39,638 bases of DNA from Acidobacteriota bacterium (GTDB taxonomy: Bacteria; Acidobacteriota; Blastocatellia; Chloracidobacteriales; Chloracidobacteriaceae): contig JACQXX010000089.1 in the NCBI GenBank assembly GCA_016208495.1, forward strand, positions 1 through 39,638. Reading direction: 5' to 3'. The notes below the pieces were generated by a model. The model searched no databases and was not told where the DNA came from. It worked only from the letters and a program-made list of their open reading frames with translations. Positions within the stretch are counted from its first letter, which is position 1. Every line of letters begins with the position of its first letter. This document shows positions 15,754 through 24,200 of this stretch, piece by piece. Both the position numbers and the translations under genes were made by a program.

Positions 15754-17913
15754 GTTTTCTTCCACTTCGGAAAATTCGGCGTCAATAATGTTGCTATCAA
15801 CAACTGGCGCCGTGGATTGGGTAGGCTCGGGTGAAGAGGACGATGGTGTTTCGGGTGATGGGTTGCGATTGTTGACTCCGGCGGCTTCGGCTTCCATATC
15901 ACGAATGCGGGCTTCGACATCCTTGTAGCGATACCCTTCGACCCCTTCATACACCGGGTCAACGCCATTGGTGGCTTTCATAACCGACTCAATATCCACA
16001 ATCTGGGCAAAGGCATGACACAGACCTGCCCGAAGCATTGACCAGTGGCCCAACGCCAGCGCATTTTCGCGGATTTCATTGATATCGGGATTGGTTGAAA
16101 GCTGGTGCCGCTGAAGTTCTGGATTCCAGATTTCGAAAATTCCGATTCGGCCCCGGTATCCACCAATGCAGTGCGGACAACCCTCTTTATTGGCTCGTTT
16201 CGGACGAAACGAATGCAACGGAACCTGCCAGTATTCCAAAATGGCTTTTAAGCGGGGGTACTTTTTCCAGAGCAGTTCCCAATCTTCCGGGATCGCGCAT
16301 TCGCGGCACAGGCGTGGAAGCAGACGTTGATAAATGACCGCAATCAGGGTTTCGCTGATTTCATTGGGGCTGATTCCATATTTTGAAAGGCGCGGAATGA
16401 CTTGAAATGGATTCCGAATGTGAATCGTGGCCTGGGTGTAAATCCCGGTATCAGCAGCCATAAAGGCAAACCGGGCGGTTTCCGGGTCGCGGATTTCCGT
16501 CATTTGAATGCCTTGAAAATTGCTCCGTAACAAAGCGGGCAGGTAGTCGGTGGCCTGTTTTTTGGCCGATACGCTGACCTGGTACATTGAGGGAACCCCG
16601 ACTTCAACCGGATCTTCGATACTGGCAAACCGTTTGCCTTTGTAATTTTGCTGGAGCAAGGCGGTAATGGCTTTCAGCGTCCCGTTTTTCCCGCTGTTGG
16701 TGGGACCACCAACCAGCAGCAGACCATCAGTGGCCGCCGCGATTTTTTCGTGGATCATTTCGATTTGAAACGGCAAAAAGCCAAGCTCTTCAATTGGGCG
16801 AATTTCTTCATCATCTCGAAATAGTCGAAACGTCACTCCTGAAAGTTCAGCCCGGCGATTGAGGGTATCTTCCTTGGGCAAGATATTGACCCGACCATCA
16901 AACGCGAGTCGGCGGCCTTCCAGCACAAAATCAAATCGAATATGTCCATCGTGTGGAACATCCCGCTCCAGGCTGGAGATTCGGGCATCCTGGCGAATGA
17001 GATTCATAATGGAGTGATAGGTATCAACATCTATCGGATATGGTTTTTCCGGGTGCCAGTCGCCGTCAATACACACTTCGTGACAGAGCTGGCGGCGTGA
17101 GAGGTCATAAAACATCCGAATGTCCGAGGCTTTGCGCACATAGGCGCGTCCCACGACCGTATTGATCATATTACGAGTTTCCGTGGGTAAAAGCGGTTTA
17201 CGCCGATCCTGTCCAAGCCCAGAGAATTGTTCGCGTTCGGCCCTGACCCGCTGCACCTGAGTCCGAATTTTTAAATCGGATTGTTCTTTCACCTGATGAT
17301 CTGGAAAAACTTTATTGAGCTCGTTTTTCAAAACCATTGGGGTGACCCGACGGGGTTTAAACAAGGTCAGCGTTCCGGCTGAACTGCGTGGGATCCCCAC
17401 CGCCACCGCCACCGCCTCGCGAAACAATTTTTGCTGAAAGCGTTCTCTGAGAAATTTTTCACCGTTCCCATCGGTACACAGGGCATAGATGATGGTGCCC
17501 GATGCCCGCTCTAATAACACCCCCATCCGTTCGGATTCAGCGCGCGGCAAAATGCTGGCCAGGGTGGTGTTGATTCGGATCTCTAAATTGGCCGGATACG
17601 TCCGCTCAATGGCTTTCACAATGACTTCTTCAGGATGGACCTGAGTTCTGACCGTTATCCGTGCAATTTCGATCAGCGTCAATTTGGCCACTCGACACAA
17701 TTCGCGCTGGAAGTCAGGTTGGGTCAACCGTTCCTGAAGGTATCGCCGTCCTTCCTCATTGGAAACGGCAGCTTCCAATTCGCGCGCTGAAATTGAGAGC
17801 AAGAGGACCCGGTGGGTCAGGGCCTCGGCGATGGGAAGCGCCACCGCCAGTTGCGAATTCCCACGGAGCGTGGGGCGAATCAGGGCAAGAGCTTTGCTGG
17901 TCAGCGAGGACAT
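15751..17913 (-). CDS. Divergent GspE/PilB-type secretion ATPase
   Basis: A 720-residue protein resembling type II secretion/type IV pilus assembly ATPases. The N-terminal 200 residues are not recognisable. The core has a Walker A-like GPTNSGKNGTL (about 398-408), IEDPVEV, an Asp-box-like FQGIQMTEIRDPETARFA, the His motif QATIHI, and a four-Cys zinc site CRECA ... CPHC followed by GYRGRIGIFE (about 536-590). The residue after the Walker A Lys is Asn instead of Thr/Ser, which is abnormal for a P-loop. A Pro/Ser-rich tail (about 665-720) follows. The ATG at 17913 has AAGGGA about nine bases upstream. It is last in a three-gene set with PilO-like and GspL-like genes. It presumably acts on the cytoplasmic face of that platform. 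Confidence 0.85.
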   Translation of the reverse strand: MSSLTSKALALIRPTLRGNSQLAVALPIAEALTHRVLLLSISARELEAAVSNEEGRRYLQERLTQPDFQRELCRVAKLTLIEIARITVRTQVHPEEVIVKAIERTYPANLEIRINTTLASILPRAESERMGVLLERASGTIIYALCTDGNGEKFLRERFQQKLFREAVAVAVGIPRSSAGTLTLFKPRRVTPMVLKNELNKVFPDHQVKEQSDLKIRTQVQRVRAEREQFSGLGQDRRKPLLPTETRNMINTVVGRAYVRKASDIRMFYDLSRRQLCHEVCIDGDWHPEKPYPIDVDTYHSIMNLIRQDARISSLERDVPHDGHIRFDFVLEGRRLAFDGRVNILPKEDTLNRRAELSGVTFRLFRDDEEIRPIEELGFLPFQIEMIHEKIAAATDGLLLVGGPTNSGKNGTLKAITALLQQNYKGKRFASIEDPVEVGVPSMYQVSVSAKKQATDYLPALLRSNFQGIQMTEIRDPETARFAFMAADTGIYTQATIHIRNPFQVIPRLSKYGISPNEISETLIAVIYQRLLPRLCRECAIPEDWELLWKKYPRLKAILEYWQVPLHSFRPKRANKEGCPHCIGGYRGRIGIFEIWNPELQRHQLSTNPDINEIRENALALGHWSMLRAGLCHAFAQIVDIESVMKATNGVDPVYEGVEGYRYKDVEARIRDMEAEAAGVNNRNPSPETPSSSSPEPTQSTAPVVDSNIIDAEFSEVEEN

Positions 17914-17950
17914 ACTCAATTTCCCTTAATTGGTCAAAGATTCTGAGATG

Positions 17951-18055
17951 ATACCAGTTCGTAGTCAGTAGTCAGTAGTCAATAGTTCACTAAGTTTATT
18001 TGATTGAACTCTTTAGACTATTTCCTAATACAAGGATTCCATTGCAAATTGGTTT
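17951..18055 (-). repeat. 105-bp ATACCA/TGGTAT element, copy B (subfamily 1, reversed)
   Basis: On the minus strand it reads from AACCAATTTGCAATGG to GACTACGAACTGGTAT, with CTACTGA heptamers at the right end. It abuts copy E head to head; together they fill most of the gap between the PilO-like gene and the ATPase gene. Confidence 0.8.
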
Positions 18056-18160
18056 ATACCATTTGGGGATGAACCCTTCAGTATTACGGGAAAGCTAAAT
18101 GATTGAAAGACTTGTATTCCCCTCAGCCCTTAGCCCAATACCCTCAGCCCACAATGGTAT
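18056..18160 (+). repeat. 105-bp ATACCA/TGGTAT element, copy E (subfamily 2)
   Basis: It begins ATACCATTTGGGGATG and ends CACAATGGTAT. The C-rich block CCCTCAGCCCTTAGCCC precedes the right end. This is the best-preserved pair of termini in subfamily 2. Confidence 0.85.
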
Positions 18161-18172
18161 TTTTACCTTTTG

Positions 18173-18754
18173 TTACTTTGGCACCACGGCATTGGCTTCA
18201 GCCACCGCCTCTTTGGTTGGTAAATCAATAGGCGTAGCCGCGGATAATTCCATCACAATCGTTGACTGGGCCGGAAGTGATTCAAGTTTTTGGGTGCGAA
18301 TCAAAATGATCTGAGGGTAAAACGCCAGGGCGCGCAAGAACCCTAATTGCCCCTGGAAGCGGCCACCCAGATGGATCTTGAGCGGTGACTCATTGATTCC
18401 AAGGGTGTATGGAGGATGGGTGTTGTCAAAAACCCTGACCTGTAACCCATTTTTTCGGGCTTCCTCTTTCACGCTGGTCAACACCGAAGCGGTATTTGAT
18501 GCTTTCAGAAGCCAACCTTCCACCTGTTGATATCGAGTCTGGGCAGCTTCTGATTCTCGCTGTAAGGCATCACGTTCCAGGCGAAACCGGTCCGTGGCAT
18601 CATTTTTCCGCCGGAGTTCAGCCACCTCGCGCTGTTGCTTTTCAAGCTGCTCTTTTTTGGGAGCCAGCACAAAGTTATGTGACAGTCCAAACACGGCGGC
18701 AACCGCCACCAGCAGGACCACAATTTGGATTACGATTTTAACTCCATTTTTCAT
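18173..18754 (-). CDS. PilO/GspM-like inner-membrane assembly protein
   Basis: A 193-residue protein with the layout of PilO/GspM. It has a short cytoplasmic N-terminus, one transmembrane helix (about 7-30, IVIQIVVLLVAVAAVFGLSHNF) and a coiled coil (about 32-75, KKEQLEKQQREVAELRRKND). A small alpha/beta periplasmic domain follows (about 80-185). Such proteins dimerise with PilN or GspL and hold the pilus/secretion platform together. The identification rests on architecture and on the gene order GspL-like, this gene, GspE-like. The ATG at 18754 has only weak upstream pairing. Confidence 0.8.
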   Translation of the reverse strand: MKNGVKIVIQIVVLLVAVAAVFGLSHNFVLAPKKEQLEKQQREVAELRRKNDATDRFRLERDALQRESEAAQTRYQQVEGWLLKASNTASVLTSVKEEARKNGLQVRVFDNTHPPYTLGINESPLKIHLGGRFQGQLGFLRALAFYPQIILIRTQKLESLPAQSTIVMELSAATPIDLPTKEAVAEANAVVPK

Positions 18755-18808
18755 AAATCAAAGTTATTGAATGAGTTGAACTGAGTAAAGGACCAAAAGA
18801 CGGCCTGT

Positions 18809-18906
18809 TCCACCATTTTGCAATGAGTACCTTGGATCAGGAAATAGTCCAGTCATTCAATCAAAGGAACTGAGTGAACGCCTGACTCCTGACTCCAAAC
18901 TGGTCT
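18809..18906 (+). repeat. ~98-bp ATACCA/TGGTAT-family element, copy C (subfamily 1)
   Basis: It starts CACCATTTTGCAATGAG and carries TCATTCAATCAAAGGAAC. A diverged CTGACTC array precedes CTGGTCT, which runs into the stop codon of the GspL-like gene (complement TTA at 18906-18908). It fills the gap between the GspL-like and PilO-like genes. Confidence 0.72.
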
Positions 18907-20513
18907 TATTTCGTGGCCGGCGGCTTTGGCGATTCCGGAGCAGCCTGTTTGACAACTTCGGGCAGGGGTTGAAGGGTAAGCGGATCGGAAACAATCTCGC
19001 CTGTATAGGTTGCCGTCACGGTAAACAAGGCTTTTGCATTGTCGGTTTGAGTCCATTTTGCCTGGACGTTGCTATAACTCCCACTTCCATTGAGATTTTG
19101 TGACAACTGATCCATTTGATCATCGAAATACACCGCCGACGGTGATCGGGCGGGTTGCGCTTGAGGGTCGCCACCGGTGGCGTCATTTGGATTGCCCGTG
19201 CCGGATGAATCTGATGGATTTTGACCTTCCGCCACCGAAGCATAGGTCACATATCCTTCAATCAACACATCCCGTCCGGTGATCAATAATTTGGAAAGGA
19301 CCATTCCGGGTGGGATTTGCTGCCAGAGATCATTGGTAATTTCGAAATTGGCCTGTTGGGCATTCCGCATTCGATTCACAACTTCAATTCGATTATTGAG
19401 GGCCTGGATCAAATCACGAAGTTGTTTGGCTTCGGCTTCAACCTGGCGATTATCGGATTCCCGTTTCAGTTCAACCGCCTTTTCATTCGCCAGTCGCTTT
19501 TCCCACGCGGCAGCCTGGAAATACAAATATCCACAGATGCCCAAACCAATCAGGGCTCCCAGAGTCAGCCCTGATAGATTCAGGGCGGCAAATTTCAGAA
19601 ACTGCCCAGGTGTTTGGGGGACGGTCGCGGTCAATCCTTTACTTTTCGGAGGAAGGTATTCTGAGGGAACCACCCTTCTGAAATCAGCTCCGTGTTGAAT
19701 GGAATAACTAATGGCGGCTCCGGCCAGCAATACTGGCAATCCCGTCCGGGTAAACAGGCTCTCCGCTCGACTGGCCTCGCGCTGAGCATCAACATCGGTC
19801 AATTCCATCGAAAACATTCGGTCGGTGGCAAACACTTGAGCCTGAGCACTTTGCTGGACTTGTGGATCAAGCCATTCCAACCGGTTGGCCTGTAGCCACT
19901 GGCTGGCTCCCGAAAATACGATCAGGTCGAGATGACTTCGCCATCGAGCATGGGTGTCAGTCAGCAATAAATGGACGCTATACATAAAACTATCGCGGTC
20001 ATCTTCGGGCAATTCCGTCCCGTGAAAGATGAGTTCCCCACGATCATAGACAAAAATATCAATCTGGCGTTCAGCAATATGCACATGCGCCACCTGGGTC
20101 AATTGCTGAAGTTCAGCAAAGTAGACCGTCCGAAAAGCCGTGATCAAACAGGCGGTATCCGCCAGCGCCGAGTGGCCGACCATCTGAGTCAAGGTGTGCG
20201 AGGAAATTTTATTCAGCAGGAGTGTCTCCCCAAGGCGATACTCAGCCACGCATTCGGAAACGCCCGGAGTTGTCACTGGCCGGTAATGGACGGCTTCAAC
20301 ACCTTTCAGAAGTTCGGTTGAACACGAACACACGCTGATGGTTTCAACTCCCGCCACCTGGGGACCAATTGACTCAAGTGCCGATTGAGCATCGGGGTGG
20401 TGTTCGATATGAATGAATCGGGGAAATGGAAACTGGTCGGGACGGTTTTCGACTTCGACATAGGCCACATCCACCCCAGACGTTTCATATCCATACCTGA
20501 CAATTCGCAGCAT
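18906..20513 (-). CDS. GspL-like protein (PilM-PilN fusion)
   Basis: A 535-residue protein. The N-terminal 290 residues resemble the PilM/GspL actin-like cytoplasmic domain. This part is diverged and has no convincing phosphate loops. A transmembrane helix (about 316-338, LSGLTLGALIGLGICGYLYF) is followed by a coiled coil (about 340-390) and a PilN-like periplasmic domain. That domain includes NDLWQQIPPGMVLSKLLITGRDVLIEGYVT (about 394-425) and a Ser/Asn-rich insertion. GspL is naturally equivalent to PilM fused to PilN. GspE-type ATPases dock on it, and GspM/PilO binds its periplasmic part, which matches the two genes downstream. No GspF, secretin or pseudopilin gene is in the window. The start is the ATG at 20513, with GAGAGA about eight bases upstream. 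Confidence 0.82.
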   Translation of the reverse strand: MLRIVRYGYETSGVDVAYVEVENRPDQFPFPRFIHIEHHPDAQSALESIGPQVAGVETISVCSCSTELLKGVEAVHYRPVTTPGVSECVAEYRLGETLLLNKISSHTLTQMVGHSALADTACLITAFRTVYFAELQQLTQVAHVHIAERQIDIFVYDRGELIFHGTELPEDDRDSFMYSVHLLLTDTHARWRSHLDLIVFSGASQWLQANRLEWLDPQVQQSAQAQVFATDRMFSMELTDVDAQREASRAESLFTRTGLPVLLAGAAISYSIQHGADFRRVVPSEYLPPKSKGLTATVPQTPGQFLKFAALNLSGLTLGALIGLGICGYLYFQAAAWEKRLANEKAVELKRESDNRQVEAEAKQLRDLIQALNNRIEVVNRMRNAQQANFEITNDLWQQIPPGMVLSKLLITGRDVLIEGYVTYASVAEGQNPSDSSGTGNPNDATGGDPQAQPARSPSAVYFDDQMDQLSQNLNGSGSYSNVQAKWTQTDNAKALFTVTATYTGEIVSDPLTLQPLPEVVKQAAPESPKPPATK

Positions 20514-21268
20514 AATAAGTCTCTCTCAATGAATTTTTGTTGTCTGGAGCGTGAAACTTCAGGTTGGCAGACAGGATCTGACCTGGAACACATACCAGGG
20601 TTCAGAACTCACACATCAATCTGCTCTACACAATTCATTCCATGAACTCGATACAACAAATTTGAAAATCCGAATTTCTAAAAATTTATAGGCATATCTG
20701 GATACGCAAATTGTCCATCTGGCAGGAATTCCGGTATGTGTTGGCACACGTACACGACCTGGACAATTCTTCTTATTTCAGAAACTGGAAGCGGAAAAAT
20801 ACAGAAAACCAGCATGATTTTCCAACCCCAAAATCTATATTTGTGATTTTTCTGAAAATAAGTTGTATTCCGGGGGTCAACGTCAAGCCACTCAGGACCT
20901 GCACCACAGGTTCACACCAGGCTTTCTCATCGAAATACTATTCAGCAATCAGGATTTGACCTAAAGTAAGGAACCGGTGGATGTGGAGTTTGAAGCGATT
21001 CGACCACCGACATTTACCGGGCACTGATTTGAACGGGCAGCACTTCGCCCATCATCCCAATATTTCACGCGATCCTCTTTTTTCCACTTCCAGCGACATC
21101 GCTGATTTCCGAGTCAACCCGGCCAATCATATATTTTGGAATGATCCTATTGGATGAGCAAAAGGCGAAGCTGTTGATAAAACTGTATTCCCCTCAAGAT
21201 TTTAGCCCGATACCCTCCGCCCGAAAGGGTATCAGTTCCAACCAGCATCGTGGGCATTGCGAGGACTT
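20514..21268. other. Long divergent spacer (755 bases) with nested inverted repeats
   Basis: No open frame here looks coding. It must carry promoters for the GspL-like operon (leftward) and the hybrid kinase (rightward). Two successive inverted repeats occur: AATTGTCCA (20709-20717) with TGGACAATT (20760-20768), and CTTATTTCAGAA (20772-20783) with TTCTGAAAATAAG (20850-20862). The stretch 20640-20870 is A/T-rich. Copy F of the 105-bp family sits at 21128-21232. Confidence 0.6.
21128..21232 (+). repeat. 105-bp ATACCA/TGGTAT-family element, copy F (subfamily 2)
   Basis: The left end is degenerate (ATATTTTGGAATGATCC). The interior GAAGCTGTTGATAAAACTG and the C-rich block match copies D and E. 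The right end is AAAGGGTAT. Its length is again 105 bases. It ends 37 bases before the hybrid kinase start. Confidence 0.78.
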
Positions 21269-24200
21269 ATGCGCTGCGGGTCAATCATCCTGTGTTGTGT
21301 GATCGGACTTTTTCTTTCGATGATGAGAGTCCTGCCAGCAGCAGCGGCCCCAGCCTCTCTTCCTGGTCAGAAGCCATCACCCCAGGCTCATCCTCCCAAT
21401 GGTCGCCCAGGGCTCAAAATCTTCACCACGCAGGATGGCATTCCCCAAAGCGCACTGCTGTCGTTGGCCTTTGATCAAAAAGGATATTTGTGGGCAGGGA
21501 CTCAGGATGGCGCGGCCAGATATAATGGTCAGACGTGGCAGGTCATCAATCTTCCGGAACGGTTTGTCTCCAATTATATCCGCACGGTGCTGGGAACAGG
21601 TGACGGCAGCGTCTGGTTTGGAACCCGCAACGGTGGGCTGGCCCGATTCAAGGATAACCAGTGGACCACCTTTAATACCTCGAATGGATTGCCCAGTAAT
21701 GCCATCTTTGCTCTGGTTGAAACCAGCCCCCAGCCGGGTCAATCAACCCTGTGGGTTGGGACCGATGCGGGATTGGTTTGGTTTGATGGACAATCCTGGA
21801 AACGAATCACCACGGGTACCGGACTGCCAGGCAACAATATTACCTGCCTTCACCCCGCTGCATTTCCAGATGGTCAATCCGGACTCTGGGTTGGGACCGA
21901 CCGGGGGTTGGTTAAAGTCACCAACCAGCAGGTCCAGCTTGTCTCCACCTCTTCAAATCTGCGGGCCCAACCCATTCTTTCCCTCTGGCAGTCGCCTTCC
22001 TTGAGCCAGGACAAACCATTGTGGGTTGCGACCGCCACGGGTCTCTTCCGGATCGCCAACGGAACAGAAACCGAAGTGATCTTTCCAACCGGGTTCTCTT
22101 CCCGAGGAATCCGCTGCCTCACCACCACATTGGACGCCGGTGGAACTGAATCGCTGTGGGTCGGAGTGGAACAGGGACTGTTACAACTCAAAGATGGGGA
22201 CTGGACCAGGTATGACCAAACCTCTGGTTTGCCCACCAACACGGTTATTTCCCTGCTCAGGCCACATACGGCTCCGGCTTCGCCGACATTGTGGATAGGC
22301 ACTGGCCGGGGACTGGTTCGGTTAACCGACAATAGCTGGCGGTCATTTGGCCAAAGCGACGGCCTTCCCGATGATGAAGTCTATAGCATCCATGAAACCA
22401 AAGACCAAACCCTGTGGATTGGCACGGAAAACGGTCTGGCCCGGTGGGAAGCCACTCAACGAACCATCATTCAGGGAACTCCGCCACTTCCCAAAAACCG
22501 GGTGCTGTGCCTGTATGAAACAACTGACCCGCAAGGTGATCCAACGCTGTGGGTTGGAACCTCGGGTGGACTGGTTCGATTTCATCGGGGAAACTGGTCA
22601 ACCGTGTCGGAAATCCCCTCTGGAAGCGTGCGGCACCTCCTTGAAACCACCACCCCAGACGGGAAAAAAGTATTGTGGGCGGCAACCCAGTTTGGCCTCG
22701 CCCGCGCCGTGGATGGACAGTGGACGTTTATGACCCGGCAGCAGGGGTTGCCCAGCAATATGGTTTTGAGCGTACTTGAAACCCGCTCGCCCGATGGAAC
22801 ACCAACCATCTGGGCTGGAACCGATAGTGGATTGGGGCGCTGGCTCAATGGCGTGTGGAATGTGTTTACCATCCACTCCGGCCTGCCAAACAACATTGTG
22901 CGGGCGCTCCACGAATCAATCGCACCCGACGGAACACAGATGCTTTGGATTGGCTCTTCCGGTGGGGTGGCCCGATTGACCCTCAATGGCTCTCAATCGT
23001 CCTGGGAAACGCTTTCCGATCAGACCATACCCGCCCTTCCAAATAATGTCATTTACCAGATTCGAGAAGATGACCGGGGACGGCTGTATTTGACCACCAA
23101 CAAAGGCGTGGTTCAGTTAACACCGCCGGCAGACCTCAAGCGGGTGCCTCGGATGGACGAATATGTGCTTCACACTTTTACCACCGAGGATGGGCTGGCA
23201 CATGACGAAGCGAATTCCGGGGCGTCCTGGATTGACCAGCAAGGCCGGCTTTGGGTTGGAACCGTCGGTGGAATGGCGGTGTATGATACCCGCCAGGATC
23301 CGCCTCCCCGCTCCCCGTCACCACTTTTAATCGAGCAGGTCCAGCTCTGGGCCAACGCCGGTCAGGGATGGTGGTGGGGATCGCCTTCCCCAGTGCCTGC
23401 CACGGTGGAATCACACCCGGTTTTCCAGATTGATCGCCAGGCCCTTGCCTACCAGTACACTAATCTGGTGTTTCAGTATGCACTTTTGGAGTTTTTCCGG
23501 GATTCGGAAACCCGATATCGCACCCAACTGATCGGCTATGACACCAACCCTTCAGGGTGGAGCACCGATCCTAAACGGGAATATACCAACCTTCCCAACG
23601 GCCAATATGTGTTCCAGGTGTGGGCCAAAAATTATGCGGGCACCATCAATGGCCCGGTCTCAGTCACTTTTTCGATTCGTCCGGCCCCCTGGAAAACCTG
23701 GTGGGCCTATTTGTTCTTTGCCGTGACCCTGGGCGGGTTGGGATATGGGTTAGTTCAGTTTCGCTTGCGGTCGCTCAACCAACGGACTCAGTGGCTTGAA
23801 GACCGGGTGTTGCAACGCACCCAGGAACTGGCAGCCACCATCGAGCACCTGCGCCAGTCTGAATACCAAGCCCACCAGGCCCACCAGGAAGCAATTGATG
23901 AAAAAAGAAATGCCCAGGCAGCCGCCCAGGAGGCCATCGAAGCCAAAAACAAAGCCATTGAAGCCAATCGAGCGAAAACCACATTCCTGGCCAACATGAG
24001 CCACGAATTACGCACTCCGCTCAATGCCATTCTCGGATTTGCGCAGGTCATGGACCGTAAACTCAATCGCAGTGCGGAAGACCTTGAAAATCTGGCCGTC
24101 ATCCGGCGCAGCAGTGAACATCTGCTCGGTCTCATCAATGATATTCTGGACGTCGCCCGGCTTGAGGCAGGACGCATGACCCTGAACGAGCACGTGTTTC

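Noticed and set aside
15640-15834. Open frame of 64 codons over the repeats (SPCHLVTLSPCHW-type peptide)
   Set aside because: It translates the octamer array and overlaps the 3-prime end of the ATPase gene on the other strand; it has no ribosome site.
22347-22733. Alternative-frame open frames within the propeller kinase
   Set aside because: The repeated WVGT coding text creates long shadow frames on both strands; none has a start signal or recognisable domain.
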